From Thioalkalivibrio sp. K90mix (GTDB lineage Bacteria; Pseudomonadota; Gammaproteobacteria; Ectothiorhodospirales; Ectothiorhodospiraceae): a stretch of 64,000 nucleotides of DNA. The position numbers were made by a program, and so were the translations under genes. Below the pieces are notes generated by a model, which was not told the origin of the DNA, searched no databases, and worked only from the letters and a program-made list of their open reading frames with translations. The DNA is taken from assembly GCF_000025545.1 (NCBI RefSeq), contig NC_013889.1, positions 1 through 64,000 on the forward strand, given 5' to 3'. Positions within the stretch are counted from its first letter, which is position 1. Each line of letters begins with the position of its first letter. Positions 30,678 to 38,548 of this stretch are shown here, piece after piece.

Positions 30678-31211
30678 CTGAGTCCGACTGTGATGTCAGC
30701 TGTTTCTGCCCAGAACGAACCTCATCGCCCCGCGACGGAAGGGGAACCGGATCTGTCGCGTTCCGTGATCCGTCAGCTGCGCGTGATCATCCGCGCCCTG
30801 CAGGGGCATTCGCGGGCAGTGGAGCGTGCCTGCGGGATCAGTGCCTCGCAGTTGTGGGCCCTGTGGGAGCTGCAGCGCACGCCCGGGCTGAATGTCAGCG
30901 ACCTTTCGCGCCGGCTGTCGGTGCATGCCTCGACCACCTCGAACCTGCTGGACAAGCTGGAATACAGCGGGCTCGTCGAGCGCCGCCGCCCGGAGAAGGA
31001 CCAGCGCATCGTGCGGCTGTATGTCACGCCCAAGGGGGAGGCGCTCCTGTCCGACGCCCCGGCAGCCCCCCAGGGCGAGTTGAACCGCGCGTTGCACGCT
31101 CTCCCGCCCGAGCGGCTGGCGGATCTGGACGAAGGGCTTACCCTCCTGGTCGAGGCGATGAACACCACCGAGCCTCGTGCCGGTCTGCAGCCGTTCGAGG
31201 TGAAAACCTGA
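30663..31211 (+). CDS. MarR-family transcriptional regulator
   Basis: This winged helix-turn-helix dimeric regulator has the MarR pattern: a recognition region GLNVSDLSRRLSVHASTTSNLLDKLEYSGLVER (about 77-110) and the wing RRPEKDQRIVRLYVTPKG, which includes the D-x-R signature. ATG at 30663 gives 182 residues; ATG at 30693 gives 172 and would free the palindrome at 30662 from coding. Neither has a strong ribosome binding site. It precedes the carbamoylase/transporter/carbamoyltransferase genes and is a reasonable candidate regulator for them. The ligand is unknown. Confidence 0.87.
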   Translation: MAFAILSPTVMSAVSAQNEPHRPATEGEPDLSRSVIRQLRVIIRALQGHSRAVERACGISASQLWALWELQRTPGLNVSDLSRRLSVHASTTSNLLDKLEYSGLVERRRPEKDQRIVRLYVTPKGEALLSDAPAAPQGELNRALHALPPERLADLDEGLTLLVEAMNTTEPRAGLQPFEVKT

Positions 31212-31237
31212 GCGGCGTGGCCGCCAGGTAACGCGCC

Positions 31238-31639
31238 ATGCGCTCCCTCCTGCCCGCCAGCCTGCTGCTTCTGCTGCTGCCGCTGGTTGTACTGGCCGAG
31301 CCCCGATTCGACGACCCGCCCACGGACTCGCGTGATGGCGGTCTAACCCTCGAATGGAACGCCGAGGGGCCCGTCGAACTCGAACAGGCGAGCGGTCCGG
31401 ACTTCGACGACGCCCGCGTGATCTATCGCGGTGGCGACACCAGCAGCGTAGTCAGCGGCCTCCCGGACGGCGAATATCGCTTTCGCCTGCGGGCCGATGG
31501 CGCGGACGACTGGGCCGACGAGGCCCGGATCGATGTGGCGCACCACAGCCTGGCCCGCGCGTTCGGCTTCTTCGCGCTGGGAGGCGTCGTCTTTCTGGTC
31601 CTGATCGTGGCCATCCTGCGCGGTCGCCCGCGCGACTGA
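31238..31639 (+). CDS. Small exported protein with C-terminal membrane anchor
   Basis: The 133-residue product has a signal peptide (MRSLLPASLLLLLLPLVVLA), an approximately 80-residue beta-rich domain resembling a fibronectin type III fold (LEWNAEGPVELEQAS ... SSVVSGLPDGEYRFRLRA), and a C-terminal transmembrane helix (ALGGVVFLVLIVAIL) followed by a basic tail. This predicts a periplasmic domain anchored in the inner membrane. The fold assignment is inference from the G-L-x-x-G-x-Y-x-F-R-L pattern. It lies 26 bp after marR and may be cotranscribed. Confidence 0.7.
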   Translation: MRSLLPASLLLLLLPLVVLAEPRFDDPPTDSRDGGLTLEWNAEGPVELEQASGPDFDDARVIYRGGDTSSVVSGLPDGEYRFRLRADGADDWADEARIDVAHHSLARAFGFFALGGVVFLVLIVAILRGRPRD

Positions 31640-31708
31640 ATTCACCTGCCCCGCCCCGTCGATCCGCGTGTACCGCGACCGGGGCCGGCGGCCCTATCGG
31701 AGAACACG

Positions 31709-32950
31709 ATGCACGAACTCAAGATCAACATGCAGCGCCTGCAGCAGGACATTACCGAGCTGGGGCAGATTGGACGCGATGCCGACCGTGGTTTGCACCG
31801 CCGGGCGTTCAGCGAGGGCGACCGCGCGGGGCGCGAGTGGTTTCGCGGCCGCCTGGAGGCCGCGGGCCTCGACGTCTGGCAGGATGGCGCTGCCAACCTG
31901 CACGGTCGCCTGGACTACGACGGCAAGCGCCCGGTGGTCGCCATGGGCTCGCATCTCGATACCGTCCCCGGTGGTGGCCCGCTGGATGGTGCCCTGGGGG
32001 TGCTGATCGGGCTGGAGGTGCTGCGCACGGCCAAGGAACATGAGGTCGACTTGCAGTACCCGCTGGAGGTCATCGACTTCACTGACGAGGAGGGCCGCTT
32101 CGGCGGCATGTTCGGCTCCCAGGCGATGGCCGGAAAGCTGACCCCGGAGAGCATCAGCCATGCCCGTGACCTCGAGGGCATCACCCTGGTCGAGGCGATG
32201 GCCAACTGGGGCCTGAATGCCGACGACGCCCTGAGCGCGCGACGCGACCCGCACACCCTGCATGCCTTCATCGAGACCCATATCGAGCAGGGCCCGGTGC
32301 TGGATCGCCGCGGCCTGAGCGTGGGCGTGGTCGAGGCCATCACCGGCCTGTTCAAGTGGGAGGTGCGCCTGAAGGGCCAGCCGAACCATGCGGGCACCAC
32401 GCCGATGGACATGCGCATCGACGCGTTCCAGGGGCTGGCCGAATTCGGCGGCGAGATCAATCGTCTGCTGGAGGAGCACGGCAGCCCGAACTCGCGCGCG
32501 ACTATCGGCCGCGTAGAGCTCTCGCCGGGCGCGGCGAACACCGTGCCGGGCATGGCGACCTTCTCCTTCGAGGTGCGCGATACCGACGAGAAGGTATTGA
32601 CCGCGCTGGCCCACGCGGCCCGCCGCACGCTGTCCAGCCTCGCGCGCCGGCGTGACCTGATGTTCGAGTTCGACGTGCTCTCGGAGATCGATCCGGTGCG
32701 CTGCGACACGGGCATCGTGCAGACCATCGAGGCGACCGCCGAACGCATGGGGCTGGAGTACCTGACCATGCCCAGCGGCGCTGCGCACGACACCCAGAGC
32801 ATGAGTGCAATCACGCGTACTGGCATGATCTTCGTACCGAGCCTGCAGGGGCGTAGCCATTCCGCGGCGGAATGGACAAACTGGGAGGACATCGAGACCG
32901 GCGCCAACCTGACGCTGCAAAGCGCCCTGGCCCTGGCCGCCCGTTCGTGA
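31709..32950 (+). CDS. M20-type N-carbamoyl-amino-acid hydrolase (Zn amidase)
   Basis: This 413-residue hydantoinase/carbamoylase-family enzyme belongs with N-carbamoyl-L-amino-acid hydrolases, allantoate amidohydrolase and beta-ureidopropionase. Metal-ligand residues are visible: His82 in MGSHLDTV, Asp93 in PLDGALG, Glu127-Glu128 in FTDEEG, His in ETHIEQGPVLD (about 195) and His in GRSHSAAEW (about 387). The GLFKWEVRLKGQPNHAGTTPMDMR lid/dimer motif is also present. It would release ammonia and CO2 from a carbamoylated amine. As first gene of the osmolyte-like operon, it is proposed to remove the carbamoyl group from a stored solute. The exact substrate is not determined. Confidence 0.88.
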   Translation: MHELKINMQRLQQDITELGQIGRDADRGLHRRAFSEGDRAGREWFRGRLEAAGLDVWQDGAANLHGRLDYDGKRPVVAMGSHLDTVPGGGPLDGALGVLIGLEVLRTAKEHEVDLQYPLEVIDFTDEEGRFGGMFGSQAMAGKLTPESISHARDLEGITLVEAMANWGLNADDALSARRDPHTLHAFIETHIEQGPVLDRRGLSVGVVEAITGLFKWEVRLKGQPNHAGTTPMDMRIDAFQGLAEFGGEINRLLEEHGSPNSRATIGRVELSPGAANTVPGMATFSFEVRDTDEKVLTALAHAARRTLSSLARRRDLMFEFDVLSEIDPVRCDTGIVQTIEATAERMGLEYLTMPSGAAHDTQSMSAITRTGMIFVPSLQGRSHSAAEWTNWEDIETGANLTLQSALALAARS

Positions 32951-32986
32951 GCATCCCCGATCACCGCGACCCAAGGACCGCCCGGC

Positions 32987-33730
32987 ATGGCCAATAACGA
33001 CAACGTCTCCCAGCTCACTGACTACGACTCCCTGGACCCGCTGCGCGAGCAGTACCAGGAGAGCCTGATCACGACCCCGGTGCTGCGTCAGGAACTGCGC
33101 GAGCACCACGTCGCCCTGCTGTGCATTGACCTGCAGTACCTGGATGCCGCGCGCGGTCATGGGGTGTTCGCCGACTCGGTGCAGTCCGGCGTGCCGCCCG
33201 AGGCGCAGGAGTACTACTTCAACCGCCTGGAGCAGACGGTGCTGCCGAACGTGCGCCGGCTGCAGGATGCATTCCGCGAGCAGGGGCTGGAGGTCATCCA
33301 CACGCGTATCCGTTCGCTGACCCACGACGGGCGCGACCGCAGCCCGGGCCACAAGCGCCTGAACCTGCATGCCGCGCCCGGCTCCAAGGATGCGGAGTTC
33401 GTCGAGCAGGTCGCACCGGTGGGCGACGAGATCGTGCTGGACAAGACCGCTAGCGGCGTCTTCAATTCGACCAACCTGCACTACATCCTGCGCAACCTGA
33501 ACATCTCGGCACTGTTCATCGTGGGTGTGTACTCGAACGAGTGCGTATCCACGGCCGTGCGCGATGCCTGTGACCTGGGTTTCTATGTCACGCTGATGGA
33601 CGACGCCACCGCCACGGTGACCCCGGAGATGCAGAAGGCGACGATCACCACCATCAAGGATCGCTACGCCCGCGTGATGACCACCGACGAGGCGATCCGC
33701 GAGATCAAGAAGGTGAAGGAGGCCTCGTGA
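32987..33730 (+). CDS. Isochorismatase-family cysteine amidase
   Basis: The 247-residue cysteine hydrolase has the nicotinamidase/isochorismatase fold and a full D-K-C triad: Asp48 in LLCIDLQ, Lys153 in LDKTASGVFNST, and Cys186 in YSNECVSTAVRDA. A roughly 40-residue N-terminal extension precedes the core. Relatives hydrolyse amides such as nicotinamide, N-carbamoylsarcosine and biuret. Sitting between a carbamoylase and a symporter, its proposed role is to hydrolyse a primary amide of the same compound. Its stop overlaps the symporter start (GTGA), implying coupled translation. Confidence 0.87.
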   Translation: MANNDNVSQLTDYDSLDPLREQYQESLITTPVLRQELREHHVALLCIDLQYLDAARGHGVFADSVQSGVPPEAQEYYFNRLEQTVLPNVRRLQDAFREQGLEVIHTRIRSLTHDGRDRSPGHKRLNLHAAPGSKDAEFVEQVAPVGDEIVLDKTASGVFNSTNLHYILRNLNISALFIVGVYSNECVSTAVRDACDLGFYVTLMDDATATVTPEMQKATITTIKDRYARVMTTDEAIREIKKVKEAS

Positions 33731-35193
33731 CCGGCCTCGACGACCCGATCCTCCCGAGTTCCATCGCCTGGGGGCTGCTGATCGCGTTCAGCATCCTCTG
33801 GGTGGCGCTCGGCTGGTGGCTGGGTCGTCACAACAAGACCGCCGAGGACCACATGCTGGCCGGGCGCAACGTCGGGCTGGCGCTGGCCACCGCGACTGCG
33901 ATGGCCACCTGGGTGACGGCCAACACCACGATGACCGCCCCGCAGCTGGCGTTGCAGCTGGGCGTCTGGGGCATGCTCGGGTATTCCCTGGGGGCGCTGG
34001 GCCTGATCCTGTTCGCGCCGCTGGCTCGTCGCATCCGCGAGCTGATGCCGCGCGGCTTCACCTCCGGGGACTTCATCCGGCTGCGCTTCGGCACCTTTAC
34101 CTGGCGGGTATTCCTGGTGGTCTCGCTGATCTACGCCTTCGGCTGGCTTGTGTCGATGGCGATGGCCGGCGGGGTGCTGATCAATGCCCTGGCCGGGATC
34201 GACTATCGCGTGGGCATGACCGTGATCCTCACGGTCTGCGTGATCTACACCCTGCTGGGCGGTCTGCGCGCGGTTATCGGTACGGACTTCATCCAGACCA
34301 TCATCATCATCGCGGGTGCGGCGTTCATCGCCTGGCTGACCATCGACAAGGTTGGGTTCGAGGCGATCCATTTCAACCTGATGGAAGAGCGCCCGGAACT
34401 GCTGAGTCTGCTGTTCCCGGCCGCAATAATGTTCCTGTTCAACAACCTGCTGTTCGGGGTCGGCGAGATCTTCCACTCCAACGTCTGGTGGTCGCGCGCC
34501 TTTGCCTTTGGCCGCAACGTCGGCTTTCGTGCCTACCTGCTGGGCGGGCTGCTGTGGCTGCCGATCCCGATCGTCGCCGGCTTCCTCGCCCTGGCCACGC
34601 CGGCGCTGGGCATCAACGTGCCCGCCGCGGACATGGTCGGGCCGCTGGTCGCGGCCGAGGTCCTCGGCCTGACCGGCGCGATCGTGGTCTTCATCGTCGT
34701 CTTCGCCGCCTTGGCCTCGAGCCTCGACTCGCTGCTGGCGGCCACCTCGGACCTGGTCACCCGCGATATCTACCGCGGCCATATCCGCCCGCAGGCCAGC
34801 GAGCAGAGCCAGTTCCGCGCGACCAAGGTGATCGTTGTGCTGCTGGGTCTGCTGACCTGGCTGGCCGCGAGCTATCGCGGCTCGCTGCCGATCATCGGCT
34901 CGCTGGCCGAACTGCTGTACTTTACGGGGGCCTTCGTGGCCTCGGCGATCTGGCCGATCGTCGCCGGGCTGTACTGGCGGCGGGCGAACCCTCAGGGCGC
35001 GGCCTGGTCGATGATACTGGGGTCGGGCATTGGGCTGGCCAGCTATTTCCTGATCGGCTTCTATGTCGCGGCACTGGTGGGCGCGGCCGTCTCCCTGGCC
35101 GTGATGGTGCTGAGTACCTGGCTGGCGCCGCGGCCGTTCGACTGGGGTCGCCTGTCCCGCGACGCCGCGGCCGAGGAGGTCCGGACCGCATGA
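33727..35193 (+). CDS. Sodium:solute symporter (SSS family)
   Basis: This is a 488-residue transporter of the SSS/LeuT-fold family with about 13 helices. The SSS hallmarks are AEDHMLAGRNVGL at the start of helix 1, ATWVTANTTMTAPQLALQLG, and a conserved Ser/Asp region ALASSLDSLLAATSDLVTRDIYR that forms the Na2 site. Family members take up urea, proline, pantothenate, sugars or other solutes with Na+. The substrate here is inferred from context to be the solute metabolised by the flanking hydrolases. GTG at 33727 overlaps the preceding stop; the 3' end overlaps the 40-codon gene. Confidence 0.88.
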   Translation: MTGLDDPILPSSIAWGLLIAFSILWVALGWWLGRHNKTAEDHMLAGRNVGLALATATAMATWVTANTTMTAPQLALQLGVWGMLGYSLGALGLILFAPLARRIRELMPRGFTSGDFIRLRFGTFTWRVFLVVSLIYAFGWLVSMAMAGGVLINALAGIDYRVGMTVILTVCVIYTLLGGLRAVIGTDFIQTIIIIAGAAFIAWLTIDKVGFEAIHFNLMEERPELLSLLFPAAIMFLFNNLLFGVGEIFHSNVWWSRAFAFGRNVGFRAYLLGGLLWLPIPIVAGFLALATPALGINVPAADMVGPLVAAEVLGLTGAIVVFIVVFAALASSLDSLLAATSDLVTRDIYRGHIRPQASEQSQFRATKVIVVLLGLLTWLAASYRGSLPIIGSLAELLYFTGAFVASAIWPIVAGLYWRRANPQGAAWSMILGSGIGLASYFLIGFYVAALVGAAVSLAVMVLSTWLAPRPFDWGRLSRDAAAEEVRTA

Positions 35194-35312
35194 TGATCTC
35201 GTCGACTGCCTTGTCCGTGATCGTTGTGGTTGCCACGCTGGTCGCCACCCTGACCCCGATCCTGCTGCTGGCCCTGTTCATTCGCGACTGGAAAAAAGGA
35301 TGCCTCTGGTGA
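35190..35312 (+). CDS. 40-residue single-helix membrane protein
   Basis: A very small gene is inserted with ATGA overlap at the symporter stop and GTGA overlap with the next gene. The peptide has a short polar start (MMISSTALS), one hydrophobic helix (residues 9-31, with a central Pro) and a basic, aromatic tail (RDWKKGCLW). The tight double overlap argues for real translation. By analogy with small partners of other SSS carriers (for example the YhdT-PanF pair), it may be an accessory subunit of the symporter; this is inference. Confidence 0.65.
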   Translation: MMISSTALSVIVVVATLVATLTPILLLALFIRDWKKGCLW

Positions 35313-36382
35313 ACTACACCGAAGATCCCCTGCACGTGCTCCACCCGAAAGACGGCGCCGCCGGCACCGACCGCCCGAAGGCGCTCCTTGAGGCCGTGGA
35401 GGAAGACCCGGACCCGCTCCTGAAGCTGGCGGCCGCGCATGTGGTCTCCAGTCAGCAGTTCTCGCGCGATGAACTGCTGCAGCTGTTCCGTCTGGCGGCG
35501 CAGTACGAGACCACTCCGGCGCTGATGCACCTGCCGCTGGCCGGCAAGATTCTGATCAGTGCGTTCTACGAGCCGTCCACGCGCACGCGGCTGTCCTTCG
35601 AGAGCGCCTGGCACCGGCTTGGCGGGGCGGTGATGTCGATCACCGACCCCAAGAGCACCGGCATCGCCAAGGGCGAGTCGCTGGCGGACATCGCCGAGAT
35701 GTTCAACAACTACGGCGACGTGCTGGTGCTGCGCTCCTCGGATGGCGAGGCGGCGCACAACATGCTGGAGAACCTGCGCATCCCGCTGGTCAACGCGGGC
35801 AACGGGATCGACGAGCATCCGACCCAGGCGCTGGCGGACGTCTACACCCTGGCCAAGTGGCGACCGGAGCTGTTCACCGGCCCGGTGGCGCCGGAGGACC
35901 GCATCAAGGTCGGTATCATCGGGGTGCCCTCGCGCATGCGCACGGTGCGTTCGCTGCTGCGCCTGCTAAGCCTGTTCCCGGAGGCAATCGAAGAGGTCGT
36001 GATCATCTCGCGCGAGGACGAGAACTTTGACCCGGGTCAGCGCGAGGAGTTGGAAGAGGCCGGCCTGAAGCTGCGCGTGGTGCACGAACTGGACCCGCTG
36101 CTGCCGGAGCTGGACGTCGTCTACATCAACGCCATTGCCTGGGTGGGGGATACGTTCGAGTCCATGGGCGAGGGCCTGAAGCTGGATCGCAACTCCCCGC
36201 TCAAGAAGGGCGCGGTCATCCTGCACCCGCTGGCACGCGGTGACGAGCTGTCCACGGACCTCGACGACACCCCGCACAACTGGTACTTCGCCCAGGCCCG
36301 CGGGGCCGTGTTCGTGCGCATGGCGCTGCTGACCACGGTGGTCCGCCGGATCAGCGCGGTCATGGATACCCCGGAAGACTGA
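35309..36382 (+). CDS. ATCase-like carbamoyltransferase with altered substrate site
   Basis: This 357-residue member of the aspartate/ornithine carbamoyltransferase family keeps the carbamoyl-phosphate site: S-T-R-T (residues 90-93), the 80s-loop Lys121 in GIAKGES, Arg142, H-P-T-Q (170-173) and Arg211 in MRTVRS. The pair that binds the aspartate side chain in E. coli ATCase (Arg229 and Gln231) aligns with Ala275 and Ala277, and the PLP loop reads PLA. A different amine acceptor is therefore expected. GTG at 35309 is preferred (AAGGA 8 bp upstream); ATG at 35300 abuts the ribosome binding site. Context favours glutamine or a derivative as acceptor. No pyrimidine genes are adjacent, so a housekeeping PyrB role is less likely. 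Confidence 0.85.
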   Translation: MNYTEDPLHVLHPKDGAAGTDRPKALLEAVEEDPDPLLKLAAAHVVSSQQFSRDELLQLFRLAAQYETTPALMHLPLAGKILISAFYEPSTRTRLSFESAWHRLGGAVMSITDPKSTGIAKGESLADIAEMFNNYGDVLVLRSSDGEAAHNMLENLRIPLVNAGNGIDEHPTQALADVYTLAKWRPELFTGPVAPEDRIKVGIIGVPSRMRTVRSLLRLLSLFPEAIEEVVIISREDENFDPGQREELEEAGLKLRVVHELDPLLPELDVVYINAIAWVGDTFESMGEGLKLDRNSPLKKGAVILHPLARGDELSTDLDDTPHNWYFAQARGAVFVRMALLTTVVRRISAVMDTPED

Positions 36383-36471
36383 GCCAAAGTCGAACTTGAA
36401 CCGCGAGCGGCGTGGCGCGCCGTAAACCGCGCCCCGCTCGCACCCACGGAATCGAACCAAGGAGACATGCC

Positions 36472-38490
36472 ATGTGTGGCATCGCCGGAATCTTTCACGC
36501 CGACCCCAACCGCAAGGTGGACCCGCAGACCCTGGTCAACATGGCCGCGATCCAGTATCACCGCGGCCCCGACGGCTTCGGCTACAAGACGCTGGACGAC
36601 CGCGGCGTGGGCTTCTCCCATGCCCGCCTGTCGATCATCGACCTGGACGAAAACCGCGGCCGCCAGCCGTTCTGTATGACCGACGGATCGATCATGACCG
36701 CGGTCAACGGCGAGCTGTACGACTACAAGCGCATCCGTACCGACCTGACCTCGCGCGGCGTGCAGTTCCGCACCAAGAGCGACTCCGAGATGGTCATGCA
36801 CCTGTACCGGCGCGAGGGGCTGGAGGATGCGATCAAGCACTTCCGCGGCGAGTTCGCGATCTCGCTGTATGACCGCGAGCATGATCGCCTGGTGCTGATC
36901 CGCGACCGCTTCGGCATCAAGCCGCTGTATTTCACCGAGGCCAATGGCAGCTTCGTGTTCGGCTCCGAGCTGAAGGTGCTGTTCGCCAATCCCGACGTCC
37001 CGCGCCAGTTTGCCGATGACGGCCTGTACCACCAGCTGATGCAGACCATGGTCCCGGGCACCACTGCGTTCGAGGGCATCCACCAAGTGAAGCCCGGCCA
37101 CATGGTCATCGTCGAACGGGCCCACGGCAAGCTGAAGGTGCGCCAGGAGAAGTACTGGGACATGGACTTCCCGCTGGCCTCCGAGCGCCCGCCGGAGGAG
37201 GATGCCGACGAGAACTACTGGATCGAGGGCGTGCGGGAACAGTTGATGGAGGCCGTCCAGCTGCGCCTGGAGGCCGACGTGCCGGTCGCCTGCTACCTCT
37301 CCGGCGGGATCGACTCCTGCATCACGCTGGGCCTGGCCTCGGCCAGCCAGCAGTCGCCGGTCAAGGCCTTCACCATCGGCTTCGACAACGACGACTACGA
37401 CGAAACGGCGATTGCCCGCGAGATGGCCGAGAGCGTCGGCGCCGACCAGGACATCCTGAAGCTGAATGCGGACCACCTCTACGACAACTTCGAAGAGGCC
37501 CTGTGGCACGCCGAGCGCACCATCTACAACACGCTGGGGGTGGCCAAGCTGTTGATGAGCCGGCACGTGAACGAGGCGGGCTACAAGGTGGTGGTGACCG
37601 GCGAGGGCTCGGACGAGCTGTTCGGTGGCTACCCGGCCTTCCGCCGCGACATGTTCCTGCACGGCCTGGACACCCTGCCGGAGGCTGACCGCGCCGCCTG
37701 GCAGCAGATGCTGAACGAGTCCAACGAGCTGTTCTCCGGCGCGATGCTGGCCGAGGACGAGGTCGACGACCCCGAGTTCACGAAGATGATGGGCTTTACG
37801 CCGTCCTGTCTGCAGCCCTGGCTGGCGGCAGCCGAGCACGTGCCCGGCCTGCTGGCGCCGGAGCGCCGCGAACGCATGCAGGACTACCAGCCCGGCAAGG
37901 CGATCGCCAACGCCCTGGACGACGACATGCTGGATGGCCGGCATCCGCTGGACAAGGCCCAGTACGTCTGGATCAAGACCATGCTGGAGGGCCAGATCCT
38001 GACCTGGGGTGGCGACCGCATGGACATGGCCAACTCCATGGAGGCGCGCCCGCCGTTTCTCGACCACCACCTGGCCGAGTTCTGCGCCCACCTGCCGCCG
38101 ACCCTGCGCATCAAGGGCCGCACCGAGAAGTACGTGCTGCGCGAATCGATGAAGGGCCTGCTCCCGAAGGTGCTCTACGAGCGCGAGAAGTTCGCATTCA
38201 TGGCCCCACCCGCGCACACCGACCCGGTCAAGTGGGCAGCGATGAAGGCCCTGGCCGATCGCTACCTGTCGCCCGAGAAGGTGGCCGAGGCGGGTCTGCT
38301 GGACCCGGAAGGCGTGCGTCGTGTGTTCGAGATCCACGAGGACGAGAACACCCCGGCGGCCACCCAGGTACAGCTGGACGCGGTGATCAACCACATGATC
38401 GGGGTGCAGGTCCTGCACGAGAAGTTCGTCGCCACCGACATCCCGGCACTGGCCCGCCAGAAGGCCGACGAGTTCGGCTGGCGGCCGTAA
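36472..38490 (+). CDS. Asparagine-synthetase-like glutamine amidotransferase
   Basis: This 672-residue class II amidotransferase begins MCGIAGIFHADP, so Cys2 becomes the N-terminal glutaminase nucleophile. The glutaminase domain (to about 210) contains YHRGPDG and NGELYDY. The synthetase domain has the ATP-pyrophosphatase loop S-G-G-I-D-S (277-282), TGEGSDELFGGYPAFRRD and RPPFLDH. It would adenylate a carboxylate and replace it with NH3 from glutamine. Relatives amidate aspartate, peptidoglycan or dipeptide osmolytes (NAGGN). Position after the carbamoyltransferase suggests it amidates the alpha-carboxyl of a carbamoylated amino acid. The ribosome binding site AAGGAG precedes ATG 36472; the open frame extends 20 codons upstream. 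Confidence 0.87.
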   Translation: MCGIAGIFHADPNRKVDPQTLVNMAAIQYHRGPDGFGYKTLDDRGVGFSHARLSIIDLDENRGRQPFCMTDGSIMTAVNGELYDYKRIRTDLTSRGVQFRTKSDSEMVMHLYRREGLEDAIKHFRGEFAISLYDREHDRLVLIRDRFGIKPLYFTEANGSFVFGSELKVLFANPDVPRQFADDGLYHQLMQTMVPGTTAFEGIHQVKPGHMVIVERAHGKLKVRQEKYWDMDFPLASERPPEEDADENYWIEGVREQLMEAVQLRLEADVPVACYLSGGIDSCITLGLASASQQSPVKAFTIGFDNDDYDETAIAREMAESVGADQDILKLNADHLYDNFEEALWHAERTIYNTLGVAKLLMSRHVNEAGYKVVVTGEGSDELFGGYPAFRRDMFLHGLDTLPEADRAAWQQMLNESNELFSGAMLAEDEVDDPEFTKMMGFTPSCLQPWLAAAEHVPGLLAPERRERMQDYQPGKAIANALDDDMLDGRHPLDKAQYVWIKTMLEGQILTWGGDRMDMANSMEARPPFLDHHLAEFCAHLPPTLRIKGRTEKYVLRESMKGLLPKVLYEREKFAFMAPPAHTDPVKWAAMKALADRYLSPEKVAEAGLLDPEGVRRVFEIHEDENTPAATQVQLDAVINHMIGVQVLHEKFVATDIPALARQKADEFGWRP

Positions 38491-38548
38491 ACCCGGGTTA
38501 CGGACGGCCAGGAACTCCCTCGCAAGAGGGGACCGGGTCGTCCGGTGC

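Noticed and set aside
31694-33481. A 595-codon minus-strand open frame opposite the carbamoylase and amidase
   Set aside because: The plus-strand genes have intact catalytic motifs; the antisense product has none.
31709-38490. Allantoin or cyanurate degradation cluster
   Set aside because: A carbamoylase and an isochorismatase-like amidase could fit, but no allantoinase, ureidoglycolate, cyanuric acid hydrolase or allophanate genes are present, and an ATP-using amidotransferase is unexplained.
31709-38490. N-acetylglutaminylglutamine amide (NAGGN) osmolyte cluster
   Set aside because: The amidotransferase would fit, but the required acetyltransferase/dipeptide-forming gene is absent and a carbamoyltransferase is present in its place.
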